From Oligoflexus sp. (GTDB lineage: Bacteria; Bdellovibrionota_B; Oligoflexia; Oligoflexales; Oligoflexaceae), in NCBI GenBank assembly GCA_014377445.1, contig JACMPP010000118.1, positions 1-64,000 of the forward strand: DNA of 64,000 nucleotides. Direction: 5' to 3'. Below the pieces are notes generated by a model. The model made no database searches. It saw only the letters and a program-made list of their open reading frames with translations, and had not been told where the DNA came from. Shown piece by piece: positions 24,421 to 32,191 of the stretch (its first letter is position 1; each line of letters starts with the position of its first letter). Position numbers and translations under genes: made by a program.

Positions 24421-24441
24421 AATTATGCCTTAGGCATAATT
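24421..24441 (+). promoter_or_regulatory. Perfect inverted repeat in the rplU leader
   Basis: AATTATGCCT (24421-24430) and AGGCATAATT (24432-24441) are exact complements around one T. It lies within the predicted 5' untranslated region, 66 nt before the start codon. It may be an operator or part of an autoregulatory L21 leader; no known leader family was recognised. Confidence 0.5.
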
Positions 24442-24506
24442 CACTGAGAAAAGAGCTCTCTCTGGGGTTAGATTCTGCCTCGAGAGATCTGTTATGGGGA
24501 GTTTTT

Positions 24507-24818
24507 ATGTTTGCCGTATTTCAAGCTGGCGGCCATCAGTACCGAGTAGCCAAGGGTGATTCACTCACTATTGACTACATCGAAGGTAAGAGCGAAGGCG
24601 ACGTAGTTAGCTTTTCCAACGTAATGCTCGTTGGTGGCGATAAGACAACTGTCGGTGCTCCATTTGTTGCTGGCGCAACTGTTGAAGGCATTGTTAAAAA
24701 ACAAGGCTTCAACGATAAAGTTCTCGTTTTCAAATTCAAACGTCGTAAAGATTATAAGCGTACACGCGGCCACAAGCAGCCTGTCACGACTATTGAAATC
24801 AGCGGCATCAAGCTATAA
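24507..24818 (+). CDS. rplU: 50S ribosomal protein L21
   Basis: The 103-residue protein matches bacterial L21 throughout: MFAVFQAGGHQYRV at the start and KFKRRKDYKRTRGHKQP near the C-terminus, the RNA-binding signature. L21 binds 23S rRNA domain I in the large subunit. GGGGAG lies just upstream of the ATG. It begins the plus-strand rplU-rpmA-obgE cluster common to most bacteria, 41 bp before rpmA. Confidence 0.98.
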   Translation: MFAVFQAGGHQYRVAKGDSLTIDYIEGKSEGDVVSFSNVMLVGGDKTTVGAPFVAGATVEGIVKKQGFNDKVLVFKFKRRKDYKRTRGHKQPVTTIEISGIKL

Positions 24819-24859
24819 GTGTAATTCGCTTATCAGGACGTCCAAAGGGGTAATGAAGC

Positions 24860-25111
24860 ATGGCTACTAAAAAAGCTGGTGGTAGTACTAAGAACGGCCG
24901 CGATTCCAATCCTCAATATCGCGGTGTTAAAGTTTACGGCGGAGAAACCGTGACAGCAGGATCTATCCTTGTTCGTCAGGTTGGAAGCTCTTTTCACGCA
25001 GGTAAGAACGTAGGAACAGGTAAAGATTATACCTTGTTCGCATTGGTTGACGGCAAAGTAGAATATTCTTCTACGACTAAGCGCAAAAGCGTTAACATCG
25101 TTCCTGTTTGA
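24860..25111 (+). CDS. rpmA: 50S ribosomal protein L27
   Basis: The 83-residue protein shows the L27 core: [13 protein letters not shown] at the N-terminus, [11 protein letters not shown] and GSILVRQ. The flexible N-terminal tail reaches the peptidyl-transferase centre. It begins MATKKAGG with no cleavable extension of the Firmicutes type. It follows rplU at 41 bp, and a 338-bp gap holding a repeat-like structure separates it from obgE. Confidence 0.98.
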   Translation: MATKKAGGSTKNGRDSNPQYRGVKVYGGETVTAGSILVRQVGSSFHAGKNVGTGKDYTLFALVDGKVEYSSTTKRKSVNIVPV

Positions 25112-25449
25112 AGATCAGTCTCACGCCGCTTTCACTTGAGAGAGCTGCATTTTTAAAGGGACAAGGCGCCGAAGAGTGAGCAGCGGACTTAGGATTTCCT
25201 AATGAGCAGCGGAGCGACAAAGGCAACGAAGTATTTTTAAAAATGCGGCCCTCGATGAAGCGGTGCGGAGTCTCTTCTTTGCTCGGATCGGTTATCTCGC
25301 TATCAGCACTTCGTATTTTGTTTCGGTAAGCAAATCCTCGCCTACCCGTCCGCCCTATTCTCTTCCTTGCTATTGCTGAGCCCGTTCTCTCCAAAAACTT
25401 TTAGGTTTTTGGTCGAAGTCATATATTTGGTTTTCTCGAGGCATTACGC
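25112..25449. other. 338-bp rpmA-obgE spacer with inverted-repeat element
   Basis: No gene is supported here. A structured block at about 25141-25248 has outer arms GCTGCATTTTTAAA (25143 on) and TTTTTAAAAATGCGGC (to 25246), which are complementary except for one position. Inside lie two direct copies of GAGCAGCGGA, near-copies of GACAAGGCGCCGAAG and GACAAAGGCAACGAAG, and a central hairpin TTAGG-ATTT-CCTAA. The rest shows nothing recognisable. rpmA and obgE are normally close, so the block looks like an inserted repeat element. Confidence 0.55.
25141..25248. repeat. Imperfect inverted-repeat element (MITE/REP-like, unclassified)
   Basis: About 108 bp with complementary ends (GCTGCATTTTTAAA against TTTTTAAAAATGCGGC), an internal 10-bp direct repeat GAGCAGCGGA and a central 5-bp-arm hairpin. 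No target-site duplication was identified and no second copy was noticed in the window, so mobility is unproven. Confidence 0.45.
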
Positions 25450-26568
25450 ATGAAATTTATCGATCAAACAGAAATTGATGTTCGCTCCGGTGACGGTGGC
25501 GACGGTCTCGTGAGTTTTCGCGCTGCCAAGTATCAACCAAAAGCAGGACTTGATGGTGGAGACGGTGGTTTCGGTGCGAACGTTGTTCTCGTCGGAAACG
25601 CTCAGCTCAATAGTTTGAGTTCACTCTATTATCGCCGTATGTACCAAGCGGAACACGGCGGACGCGGTGGTACCAACAACTGTACCGGCGCCACAGGCGA
25701 CGATCTCGTGATCCCGGTTCCGGTTGGAACAATTGCCTACGATCGCGAATCCGGCCGTATGATAGCCGAGATTCTTGAAGACGGGCAAAAGTGTATTATT
25801 GCTGTCGGCGGAATTCGCGGCCTCGGTAACTTTCGCTTTCTGAGTTCGAGTCACCAGGCAGCTGAGGAATCCACAGCGGGTAGTCCCGGCACAGAAGTTA
25901 AGCTTCACCTTGAATTGAAACTTATCGCTGACATCGGTTTTGCAGGCTTTCCAAACGCCGGTAAATCCACATTGCTCAGCGTTATCAGTGCAGCAACTCC
26001 CAAGATCGCTGACTATCCCTTTACGACGATGACTCCTCATTTGGGCGTCGTTGAAGTGCCAGGTTCCAACTCCTGGGAAAACAACAGCTTCGTGGCTGCG
26101 GATATTCCCGGTCTCATCGAAGGCGCGAGCGAAGGCAAAGGTTTGGGTCATGAGTTTTTGCGTCACCTTGAACGCAACAAAGTCATCGCCTTTATTCTCG
26201 ACTCCTTCCCGTTCGACGAGATGCCTCCTCTCAACGCTTATAAAGTTCTTGAGCACGAGCTGTTTAACTACAGCGAGAAAATGCACAAGAAAAAGCGCAT
26301 TATCATTCTTTCTAAATCCGATCTGGCCCCAGAGGGTTTTGATTGGTCCAAAATAGAGAAACCGTTCCAGGACCTCGGTCTTGAAACCATCCGTATTTCT
26401 TCGGTCGTCGGGACCGGCATTCCAGCAATGAAACGCCGTCTCTTCGAAATCATCACCGAAGAAAAACACAAGATCGACATCGAAGACGTGAAGGTGACGG
26501 CTCCTAAAGAGGACGACGGTTACACTTGGCTAGTTCGGGCGACAGATGACAGCAAGTTTGGTATTTAA
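25450..26568 (+). CDS. obgE: Obg-family ribosome-assembly GTPase
   Basis: The 372-residue protein has the glycine-rich Obg fold (residues 1-158, e.g. GDGGDGLVSFRAAKY and GGDGGFGANVVLVG) and a G domain with P-loop GFPNAGKS near 163, switch II DIPGLIEGASEGKGLG near 220 and SKSDL for guanine recognition. It assists 50S assembly and links to stringent response. The C-terminal region after the G domain is only ~40 residues, so the variable OCT domain is lacking. It belongs to the rplU-rpmA cluster and precedes nadD. Confidence 0.96.
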   Translation: MKFIDQTEIDVRSGDGGDGLVSFRAAKYQPKAGLDGGDGGFGANVVLVGNAQLNSLSSLYYRRMYQAEHGGRGGTNNCTGATGDDLVIPVPVGTIAYDRESGRMIAEILEDGQKCIIAVGGIRGLGNFRFLSSSHQAAEESTAGSPGTEVKLHLELKLIADIGFAGFPNAGKSTLLSVISAATPKIADYPFTTMTPHLGVVEVPGSNSWENNSFVAADIPGLIEGASEGKGLGHEFLRHLERNKVIAFILDSFPFDEMPPLNAYKVLEHELFNYSEKMHKKKRIIILSKSDLAPEGFDWSKIEKPFQDLGLETIRISSVVGTGIPAMKRRLFEIITEEKHKIDIEDVKVTAPKEDDGYTWLVRATDDSKFGI

Positions 26569-26575
26569 AACGAAG

Positions 26576-27244
26576 ATGACTCACGTGTTCTTCGGGGGGA
26601 CGTTTGATCCTCCGCACGAAGGTCATCGACTGGTTTTGAAACTATGTCTCGCGGCTTTTCCTGAAGTGAAGCTGGTGATCGCCCCCGCAGCTCAGCCTGC
26701 CGGCGCTTACGGGCAACACAAGCAGCCAAGCGCGAGTTTTGAACAACGTCTCGAAATGTGCCGACTGACTTTTGCAGACCTGATCGCCAAAGGGCGCGTT
26801 CGCATCAGTCCCATCGAAGCATCGATGACGGCTCCGAACTACACCTGGAAGACAATGGAGGCCCTCAAAGCCTCTCATCCAGAGTCATGTTGGGGCATAC
26901 TCCTAGGATTTGACCAATTGCAGAATTTTGCCGGCTGGCAAAAAGCTGAGGAGTTGGTTGATAGGTACGATGTGGTCGCAATCGAGAGACCGAGCTTTGA
27001 GACGATGTCGGCTATTCTGCCGAAACTGATCGGCAGCTTGGGAACGGTAGAGAGTCTGGGCTCAGGCGTTTATCGCTGGGGCACAAGAGACAAAAGACTC
27101 TACGTACTCACCGGCGAAGTCTCGAATGCAGCGTCTCGAATGGTTCGGGCATCGATCGATCAGGCGGACGGCAACGCTTGGTTGGACCCAAAAGTTATGG
27201 ATTATATCAGACAGCAGAAGCTGTATGACGAGAGTGAGGCTTAA
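26576..27244 (+). CDS. nadD: Nicotinate-mononucleotide adenylyltransferase
   Basis: NadD adenylylates nicotinate mononucleotide in NAD synthesis. The nucleotidyltransferase signature FGGTFDPPHEGH is at residues 5-16, as usual for the family, and a C-terminal SASxxR-type segment (NAASRMVRASI) is present. The ATG at 26576 was chosen by family alignment; an in-frame ATG at 26546 inside the end of obgE would add 10 residues. It abuts rsfS, whose start follows its stop directly. Confidence 0.92.
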   Translation: MTHVFFGGTFDPPHEGHRLVLKLCLAAFPEVKLVIAPAAQPAGAYGQHKQPSASFEQRLEMCRLTFADLIAKGRVRISPIEASMTAPNYTWKTMEALKASHPESCWGILLGFDQLQNFAGWQKAEELVDRYDVVAIERPSFETMSAILPKLIGSLGTVESLGSGVYRWGTRDKRLYVLTGEVSNAASRMVRASIDQADGNAWLDPKVMDYIRQQKLYDESEA

Positions 27245-27610
27245 ATGAAATCTCAAGATTTAGTAAAAGTGATTGCTGAAGTGGCTGCTGACAAAAAAGC
27301 AACCCGCATCATTGCTCAAAACCTCGAAGGCAAATCAGGTCTTTGCGATTATCAAATCGTAATCTCCGGTAGCAACGAGCGTCAAACGCAAGCGATCGCT
27401 ACCCATATTGAAGATACACTGCGCGAGCGTAAAATCGGTCGTCCATTCGCAGTGGAAGGTAAACAAACCGGCCACTGGATTCTGATGGACTATGATGGTG
27501 TGCTCGTTCACATCTTCCTTGATTCGATCCGTGACTACTACGCGATGGAACGCCTATGGCCTGAAGCTCAGACTCAGATCTTTGCTGAAACCACGAGCCC
27601 CTCCGCTTGA
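27245..27610 (+). CDS. rsfS: Ribosomal silencing factor
   Basis: The 121-residue protein matches RsfS/DUF143: CDYQIVISGSNERQT in the first half and the conserved GHWILMDYDGVLVHIF with DYY and ERLW motifs. RsfS binds L14 and blocks subunit joining under nutrient limitation. Its start immediately follows the nadD stop and its stop overlaps or nearly abuts the rlmH start, a gene order conserved in many bacteria. Confidence 0.96.
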   Translation: MKSQDLVKVIAEVAADKKATRIIAQNLEGKSGLCDYQIVISGSNERQTQAIATHIEDTLRERKIGRPFAVEGKQTGHWILMDYDGVLVHIFLDSIRDYYAMERLWPEAQTQIFAETTSPSA

Positions 27611-27612
27611 AG

Positions 27613-28083
27613 ATGCAGGTCTTAAAGATCGGTCGTCCTGCTCATTCAGCTTATACCGAGCTGAGTGAGATGTACTTTAAACGGCTTCGTACCGTTTGGA
27701 AAATCGACGAGCTTATCCTTAAGGCCCATTCCTCCCAAGATCGCGCAGGTCAGGAGATCTTCTCCAAACTGGGATGGAGTTCGACCGGCCAGCGCCTCGA
27801 CCCTCAGCACCTCGTCATCGCTCTCGACGAACGTGGCAAAGAGCTTACTTCCCCTGATTTTGCCACCTGGATTCAAGATAAAATCGATTCGAGTTTTGTG
27901 AAGCAGATGACCTTCGTCATCGGTGGACCCTACGGTCTGAACGAAGAAGTTCGGAAACAGGCTGACCTCGTCTTGAGTCTATCCAAAGGCGTCTTCCCCA
28001 GCGACCTTGCCTGGGTCATGCTCTGGGAACAGTTATACCGCTCCAGTACCATCATTCGCCGCACGCCTTACCACCACGTTTGA
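27613..28083 (+). CDS. rlmH: 23S rRNA pseudouridine-1915 N3-methyltransferase
   Basis: RlmH is a SPOUT methyltransferase acting on Psi1915 of the assembled 70S ribosome. The 156-residue protein shows ALDERGKELTS, FVIGGPYGLNEEV, LSLSKGVF and a YHHV end. The usual segment THQLARL is replaced by PSDLAWV, a noticeable change next to the SAM/substrate site. The ATG at 27613 is the natural start; a TTG at 27607 overlaps the rsfS stop. Confidence 0.93.
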   Translation: MQVLKIGRPAHSAYTELSEMYFKRLRTVWKIDELILKAHSSQDRAGQEIFSKLGWSSTGQRLDPQHLVIALDERGKELTSPDFATWIQDKIDSSFVKQMTFVIGGPYGLNEEVRKQADLVLSLSKGVFPSDLAWVMLWEQLYRSSTIIRRTPYHHV

Positions 28084-28172
28084 AACTCCGTTTTTTCTCC
28101 CGCAGTTTATGTCCCTCGTTAATATTCCGAAGTTTTGCAAGGATCGCTTCACTCCAAAGGAGGAGGCCGATT

Positions 28173-28865
28173 GTGGTGAAGACTTTTTTTCAGGGTCCGA
28201 AGGATAAGGCTGAGCTGCATCGGCTTCTCTCATCACGCTGTGCACTGCATGGTGAGCCGGGTGTTTATGATGCTTGGGTGAAGGGTTATCCCATGGCCTC
28301 CCTCTACGCCTATCGCGGTCCTCTGCGACAGATGCTTCTCGACTTCAAGGTGAAGGGCTCCTGGCAAAGTGGAATGGCTTTGGTGGACGTGTTTTGTGCC
28401 GATCCATCGGTTCTGTCCTGGGTGGCGAAGGCCGATTACTTGATGCCTGTGCCATCGAGCTTCTGGGGGCGATGGCACGGTAAGCATGACCTGGGCTTTG
28501 CTCTGGCTGACGGGCTCAGTCAGGCCACGGGAATTCCGCTGGTAAAGGCCCCCTGGTCAAAATATTTTCGTTTCAAAAAGCAGTCGTTTTTGTCGCGATC
28601 TGAGCGTCTAACGGATCGGGCTTTTGCTGGAGATGAGTTAAGTCTCGGTGATCTTTTAAAGGTTTCAGGCAGGCAAAAGAATGATACAAATTTGCATGGT
28701 GAAGAGCTCCCCGAAATGGTGCTCATCGATGATATCGTGACAAGCGCGAATACATTGACAGCCCTCGCCGGAGCCTTTAGGAATATAAGATTTCGATTCT
28801 TAACACTAGCTTCTGCGTACCATTATGTGGGTGGTACGATTCGCTCCTCCGAGGAGGTTATATGA
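28173..28865 (+). CDS. ComF-like phosphoribosyltransferase-fold protein, no zinc domain
   Basis: This is a 230-residue ComF/GntX relative. The phosphoribosyltransferase signature MVLIDDIVTSANTL is near the C-terminus, with MPVPSS, the HDLGFALA segment and the QSFLSRSERLTDRAF block in family order. The four-Cys zinc finger normally at the N-terminus is absent. GTG at 28173 was selected because AAGGAGGAGG lies 6 nt before it; an open TTG at 28080 has no such site. ComF proteins aid DNA uptake, GntX gluconate use; the role here is open. It overlaps mutS by 4 bp. Confidence 0.82.
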   Translation: MVKTFFQGPKDKAELHRLLSSRCALHGEPGVYDAWVKGYPMASLYAYRGPLRQMLLDFKVKGSWQSGMALVDVFCADPSVLSWVAKADYLMPVPSSFWGRWHGKHDLGFALADGLSQATGIPLVKAPWSKYFRFKKQSFLSRSERLTDRAFAGDELSLGDLLKVSGRQKNDTNLHGEELPEMVLIDDIVTSANTLTALAGAFRNIRFRFLTLASAYHYVGGTIRSSEEVI

Positions 28866-31561
28866 CATCGCATACTGCTGAAGAACTTCTCCAGTTTACT
28901 CCGATGCTTCGTCAGTTCTACGAATTGAAAGCCAAAGCGCCTGACGCGATCCTGTTTTTTCGCATGGGTGACTTTTACGAAATCTTCGGTGAAGACGCCG
29001 AAGAGGTGGCTCCCCTCCTCGATCTCATGATGACGAGTCGCGAACGTGGCGATAAGAACCGTATGCCCTTCTGTGGTGTGCCGCACCACAGTGCTAAAGG
29101 TTATATGCTGCGTCTCCTCAAGCTCGGCTACAGTGTCGCGATCGCCGATCAGTTGGAAGATCCGGCTACGGCCAAGGGCCTGGTGAAGCGCGATATCGTG
29201 CAGATTATGACCCCCGGATGCATCGACGAACCGGAAGCTCTTGAAGCTGATCGTCCGAACCATCTCCTTGCCATCTATGAAGAACCTAAAAACAAACACT
29301 GGTCTCTCATGGTCGTTGATATTTCGACCGGCGAATTGAGACTTGGCAATATTAAACGCGAAGAATTAGACGGCTGGTTGAATGTCTATCAGCCCCGGGA
29401 AATCCTTGCTCGCAAATTTATGCACGATGAGCTGCGTGAAATATCTTTGAAGATCGCCGATAAGATGAGTCTCGCGACCTTGCCGGAAGCGGTCCTCCGC
29501 GACAGGGAAGAGCAGAGAAAATTCCTTAAGACTCAATTCGCAGTCGATGCGCTGGAGACTTTGCCTTGTGGTGTCGTCGCTGGTGGACTGGAACTGCTGG
29601 CGGCAAGCTTTCAATACCTGCAGACCCTGAAGGCCAGCGTTTCGCAATTCCTGTCGGTCCGCTCGCTGCATGATGAAGATCGCATGGTTCTCGATGAAAC
29701 GGTTCGCCGTGACCTTGAACTCTTTGAGACTTTGCGTCGACGTGATTCCGAAGGCAGTCTCTTCCGTGAACTGAATCAGACCCGAACCCCTATGGGTGCT
29801 CGGCTCTTGCGCTATGATCTTGCCCGTCCTTTCCTGACGGCCGCTCCCATACTTGAACGGCAGGAAGCGATTGCTGAAATTCTGGCTCAGAATTCGGAAT
29901 GGCTCGCGGAGCTCAAGCTGCGTTTGAAGGCCTGCGCGGATCTTGATCGATTGACGACTCGCGTCCTGTCCGGCAAAGCCCAGGCGGGCGATCTCCACAA
30001 TATTCGGCAGAGTCTTGGGATCAGTCTTTTGCTCAAGGATTTTCTGGAAACTGTCGTCCCGAAATCAGCTCTCCTGAAATCGGTGAGCAGCAGTCTTGCC
30101 GATGCTAAGGCAGCCTTTGAAATCCTGCAACGTACACTTGCCGAAGAGCCGGGTGCCTTGGGCAGCCTGGAAGTTTTCCAGGCAGGGTATGACGAAGAGC
30201 TCGATAATCTCTGTGTGCTCTCGCGCGATGGCGCCGAGCGAATTGCCCAGTACGAACAGGGTCTACGTCAATCCACCGGGATATCAAGTCTCAAGATTCG
30301 TGAGCACAAGACTTACGGTCTTCTGATTGAAGTGACGAAACCCAACCTGTCGAAGGTCCCTTCCCATTTTATTCGCCGTCAAACCATGGTGAATAACGAG
30401 CGCTTCCTTACTGTAGAGCTGGAAGAATTGGATCAGGTTCTGTCCTCAGCGACGGAAAATGCTCATGCCCGCGAAATGGCTCTCTTTCAGGATCTCCTTC
30501 TGAAAGTGATGCCGCATCAGGAAGTCTTGCGCAAAGTCGCCGGCGAACTGGCGATGCTTGATCTGATCCAAAGCTTTGCTGCCAAGGCCGCGCACGACAA
30601 GTTCGTTCGGCCTCAGGTCGCCAAAGACGGTCATTTGCAACTCGTCGCCTGCCGTCATCCCGTGGTGGAACGTTGGGTCGGCAGTCATGCCTTCATGCCA
30701 AACGATCTTGAGCTCGATAAAACGAAATCACAAATGCTGATCACCGGCCCTAACATGGCGGGTAAGTCGACGGTTATGCGGCAGACAGCCATCGCCGCGA
30801 TCATGCATCAGATCGGCAGCTATGTGCCGGCACGCGAAGCCAAGATGCCGATCTTTGATCGGATCTTTACCCGCGTAGGAGCTGCAGATGATCTTTCCCG
30901 CGGCCAATCCACATTCATGGTCGAGATGTCGGAAGCTGCGACTATTCTTCGTCAGGCGACGCCTAAGAGCCTTGTGATCCTGGATGAAGTGGGACGGGGA
31001 ACTTCGACGGAAGATGGATTAGCGATTGCTTCGGCGATTCTCGAATATATCGCGAAGAATCTAAAGTCCTACACACTCTTTGCCACGCATTATCACGAAC
31101 TGGTGGCCTTCTCAGCGAATCTTCCCACGGTGCGAATTGCCAAGGTTGAAGTGCTGGAAACGAAACAAGGTATTAGCTTTTCACACAGACTTGTACCCGG
31201 TGCGAGTGGCAGTTCCTATGGAATTGAAGTGGCAAAACTGGCTGGTGTTCCGGATGCTGTGATCCAATCGGCTAAGGGGTATATGGCCCAACATGCCTCA
31301 GAGGCGCGACCAGTCATTGTTTCTGAAGTTTCTAAAAAGAAAATTTTGCCGAAACCGCCTCTGGAAGCAGCTTTTGGCGATGAAAATCAGAGAAATAACT
31401 CTGGTCTTTTTTCTGCCATACAGACTATTGTGGGGCGACTTGACCGTGTGAATGTGTTAAAAACCACTCCACTTCAGGCTTTGGCGATTTTGGATGAACT
31501 GAAAACGACATTGGAGCAGCGGGAACAACTTGGTCTTTTCTCAGAGCTACAGCCAATGTGA
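28862..31561 (+). CDS. mutS: DNA mismatch repair protein MutS
   Basis: MutS recognises mismatches and starts methyl- or nick-directed repair. The 899-residue protein has the mismatch-binding FRMGDFYEIF (Phe-x-Glu) near residue 35, the core/lever domains, Walker A TGPNMAGKST near 630, Walker B and the signature DEVGRGTST near 710. Its full length matches MutS1. It overlaps the ComF-like gene by 4 bp, which implies co-transcription from the rplU-side cluster. Confidence 0.98.
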   Translation: MTSHTAEELLQFTPMLRQFYELKAKAPDAILFFRMGDFYEIFGEDAEEVAPLLDLMMTSRERGDKNRMPFCGVPHHSAKGYMLRLLKLGYSVAIADQLEDPATAKGLVKRDIVQIMTPGCIDEPEALEADRPNHLLAIYEEPKNKHWSLMVVDISTGELRLGNIKREELDGWLNVYQPREILARKFMHDELREISLKIADKMSLATLPEAVLRDREEQRKFLKTQFAVDALETLPCGVVAGGLELLAASFQYLQTLKASVSQFLSVRSLHDEDRMVLDETVRRDLELFETLRRRDSEGSLFRELNQTRTPMGARLLRYDLARPFLTAAPILERQEAIAEILAQNSEWLAELKLRLKACADLDRLTTRVLSGKAQAGDLHNIRQSLGISLLLKDFLETVVPKSALLKSVSSSLADAKAAFEILQRTLAEEPGALGSLEVFQAGYDEELDNLCVLSRDGAERIAQYEQGLRQSTGISSLKIREHKTYGLLIEVTKPNLSKVPSHFIRRQTMVNNERFLTVELEELDQVLSSATENAHAREMALFQDLLLKVMPHQEVLRKVAGELAMLDLIQSFAAKAAHDKFVRPQVAKDGHLQLVACRHPVVERWVGSHAFMPNDLELDKTKSQMLITGPNMAGKSTVMRQTAIAAIMHQIGSYVPAREAKMPIFDRIFTRVGAADDLSRGQSTFMVEMSEAATILRQATPKSLVILDEVGRGTSTEDGLAIASAILEYIAKNLKSYTLFATHYHELVAFSANLPTVRIAKVEVLETKQGISFSHRLVPGASGSSYGIEVAKLAGVPDAVIQSAKGYMAQHASEARPVIVSEVSKKKILPKPPLEAAFGDENQRNNSGLFSAIQTIVGRLDRVNVLKTTPLQALAILDELKTTLEQREQLGLFSELQPM

Positions 31562-31562
31562 T

Positions 31563-31587
31563 AGAAGCCGTTTTAAAGACGGTTTCT
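31563..31587 (+). terminator. Hairpin after mutS without clear T tract
   Basis: AGAAGCCGT and ACGGTTTCT pair with one G-U pair around a 7-nt loop, directly after the mutS stop. No T run follows, so termination would be weak or factor-dependent. Confidence 0.4.
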
Positions 31588-31690
31588 AATAGCTTGAATT
31601 TCGGAACTAGAAAAATTAGTATCTAAAATTACGAAATGAATCTGTAGAACACCCTATGTCTTTACTGAACAGCCATAAAGGACGACGTTA

Positions 31691-32116
31691 ATGGCCGGTC
31701 AAGATTCCTTAGACAATCATGAGTTCCTGACGAGAGACGAGCTCGAGCGCTTTCGTGAGCTTCTCTTCGAAGAAAAAGATAAGTTACTGCACAAGTCAGC
31801 TCAACTCGTGAAGGCTGGTAATATCGAGCTCGATAAAAACGAAATGCTTGATGAAGTCGATTTAGCTTCTGCTACAACAGAGCAAAATCTAACTTTCAAG
31901 CTGCTTGATCGTGACCGTAAACTTCTTCAGGAGATCGAACACGCTCTCGAAAAAATCAAGAGCGGTGAGTATGGCTTTTGCGAAGGAACGGGCGAGCCCA
32001 TTCCGAAGCGCCGCCTCGAGGTTAGACCTTGGTGCCGTCACAGCGTTAAGTTCAAGGAACAGCTAGAGCGCATGAAGAAGTCTGGTCGTGGTGTAGGCGA
32101 CGAAGACGAAATTTAG
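31691..32116 (+). CDS. DksA/TraR-family protein with degenerate zinc finger
   Basis: This 141-residue protein has the DksA layout: a helical coiled-coil hairpin (residues ~20-90) followed by a C4-type finger region. The finger reads FCEGTGEPIPKRRLEVRPWCRHS, in pieces: first Cys kept, second changed to Thr, third kept, fourth changed to Ser. Two of four ligands are thus lost, as in zinc-independent DksA2-type proteins. DksA acts in the RNA polymerase secondary channel with ppGpp. It stands alone after mutS and is followed by a strong terminator. Confidence 0.88.
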   Translation: MAGQDSLDNHEFLTRDELERFRELLFEEKDKLLHKSAQLVKAGNIELDKNEMLDEVDLASATTEQNLTFKLLDRDRKLLQEIEHALEKIKSGEYGFCEGTGEPIPKRRLEVRPWCRHSVKFKEQLERMKKSGRGVGDEDEI

Positions 32117-32117
32117 T

Positions 32118-32152
32118 CAAAAAAAAGAGCCATCATCTGGCTCTTTTTTTTA
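32118..32152. terminator. Bidirectional terminator between dksA-like and TPR lipoprotein genes
   Basis: AAGAGCC (32125-32131) pairs with GGCTCTT (32139-32145) around a short loop, flanked by A and T runs on either side. It fits the convergent genes on both sides. Confidence 0.88.
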
Positions 32153-32191
32153 TCAAGATTTAGAAATTTTCGCTAACGGATCCACTCTTAA

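Larger units (their letters stand above)
24076..24506. other. 431-bp divergent region between fliK and rplU
   Basis: It contains the sigma-54-like promoter for fliK (24132-24147), a small hairpin GCCCG-AAC-CGGGC (24192-24204), the sigma-70-like rplU promoter (24359-24387) and a palindrome in the rplU leader (24421-24441). No gene was seen in the rest. Confidence 0.6.

Noticed and set aside
25092-25394. 100-codon minus-strand frame in the rpmA-obgE spacer
   Set aside because: It reads through the inverted-repeat block and the rpmA end and has no family resemblance; the repeat explains its patterned translation.
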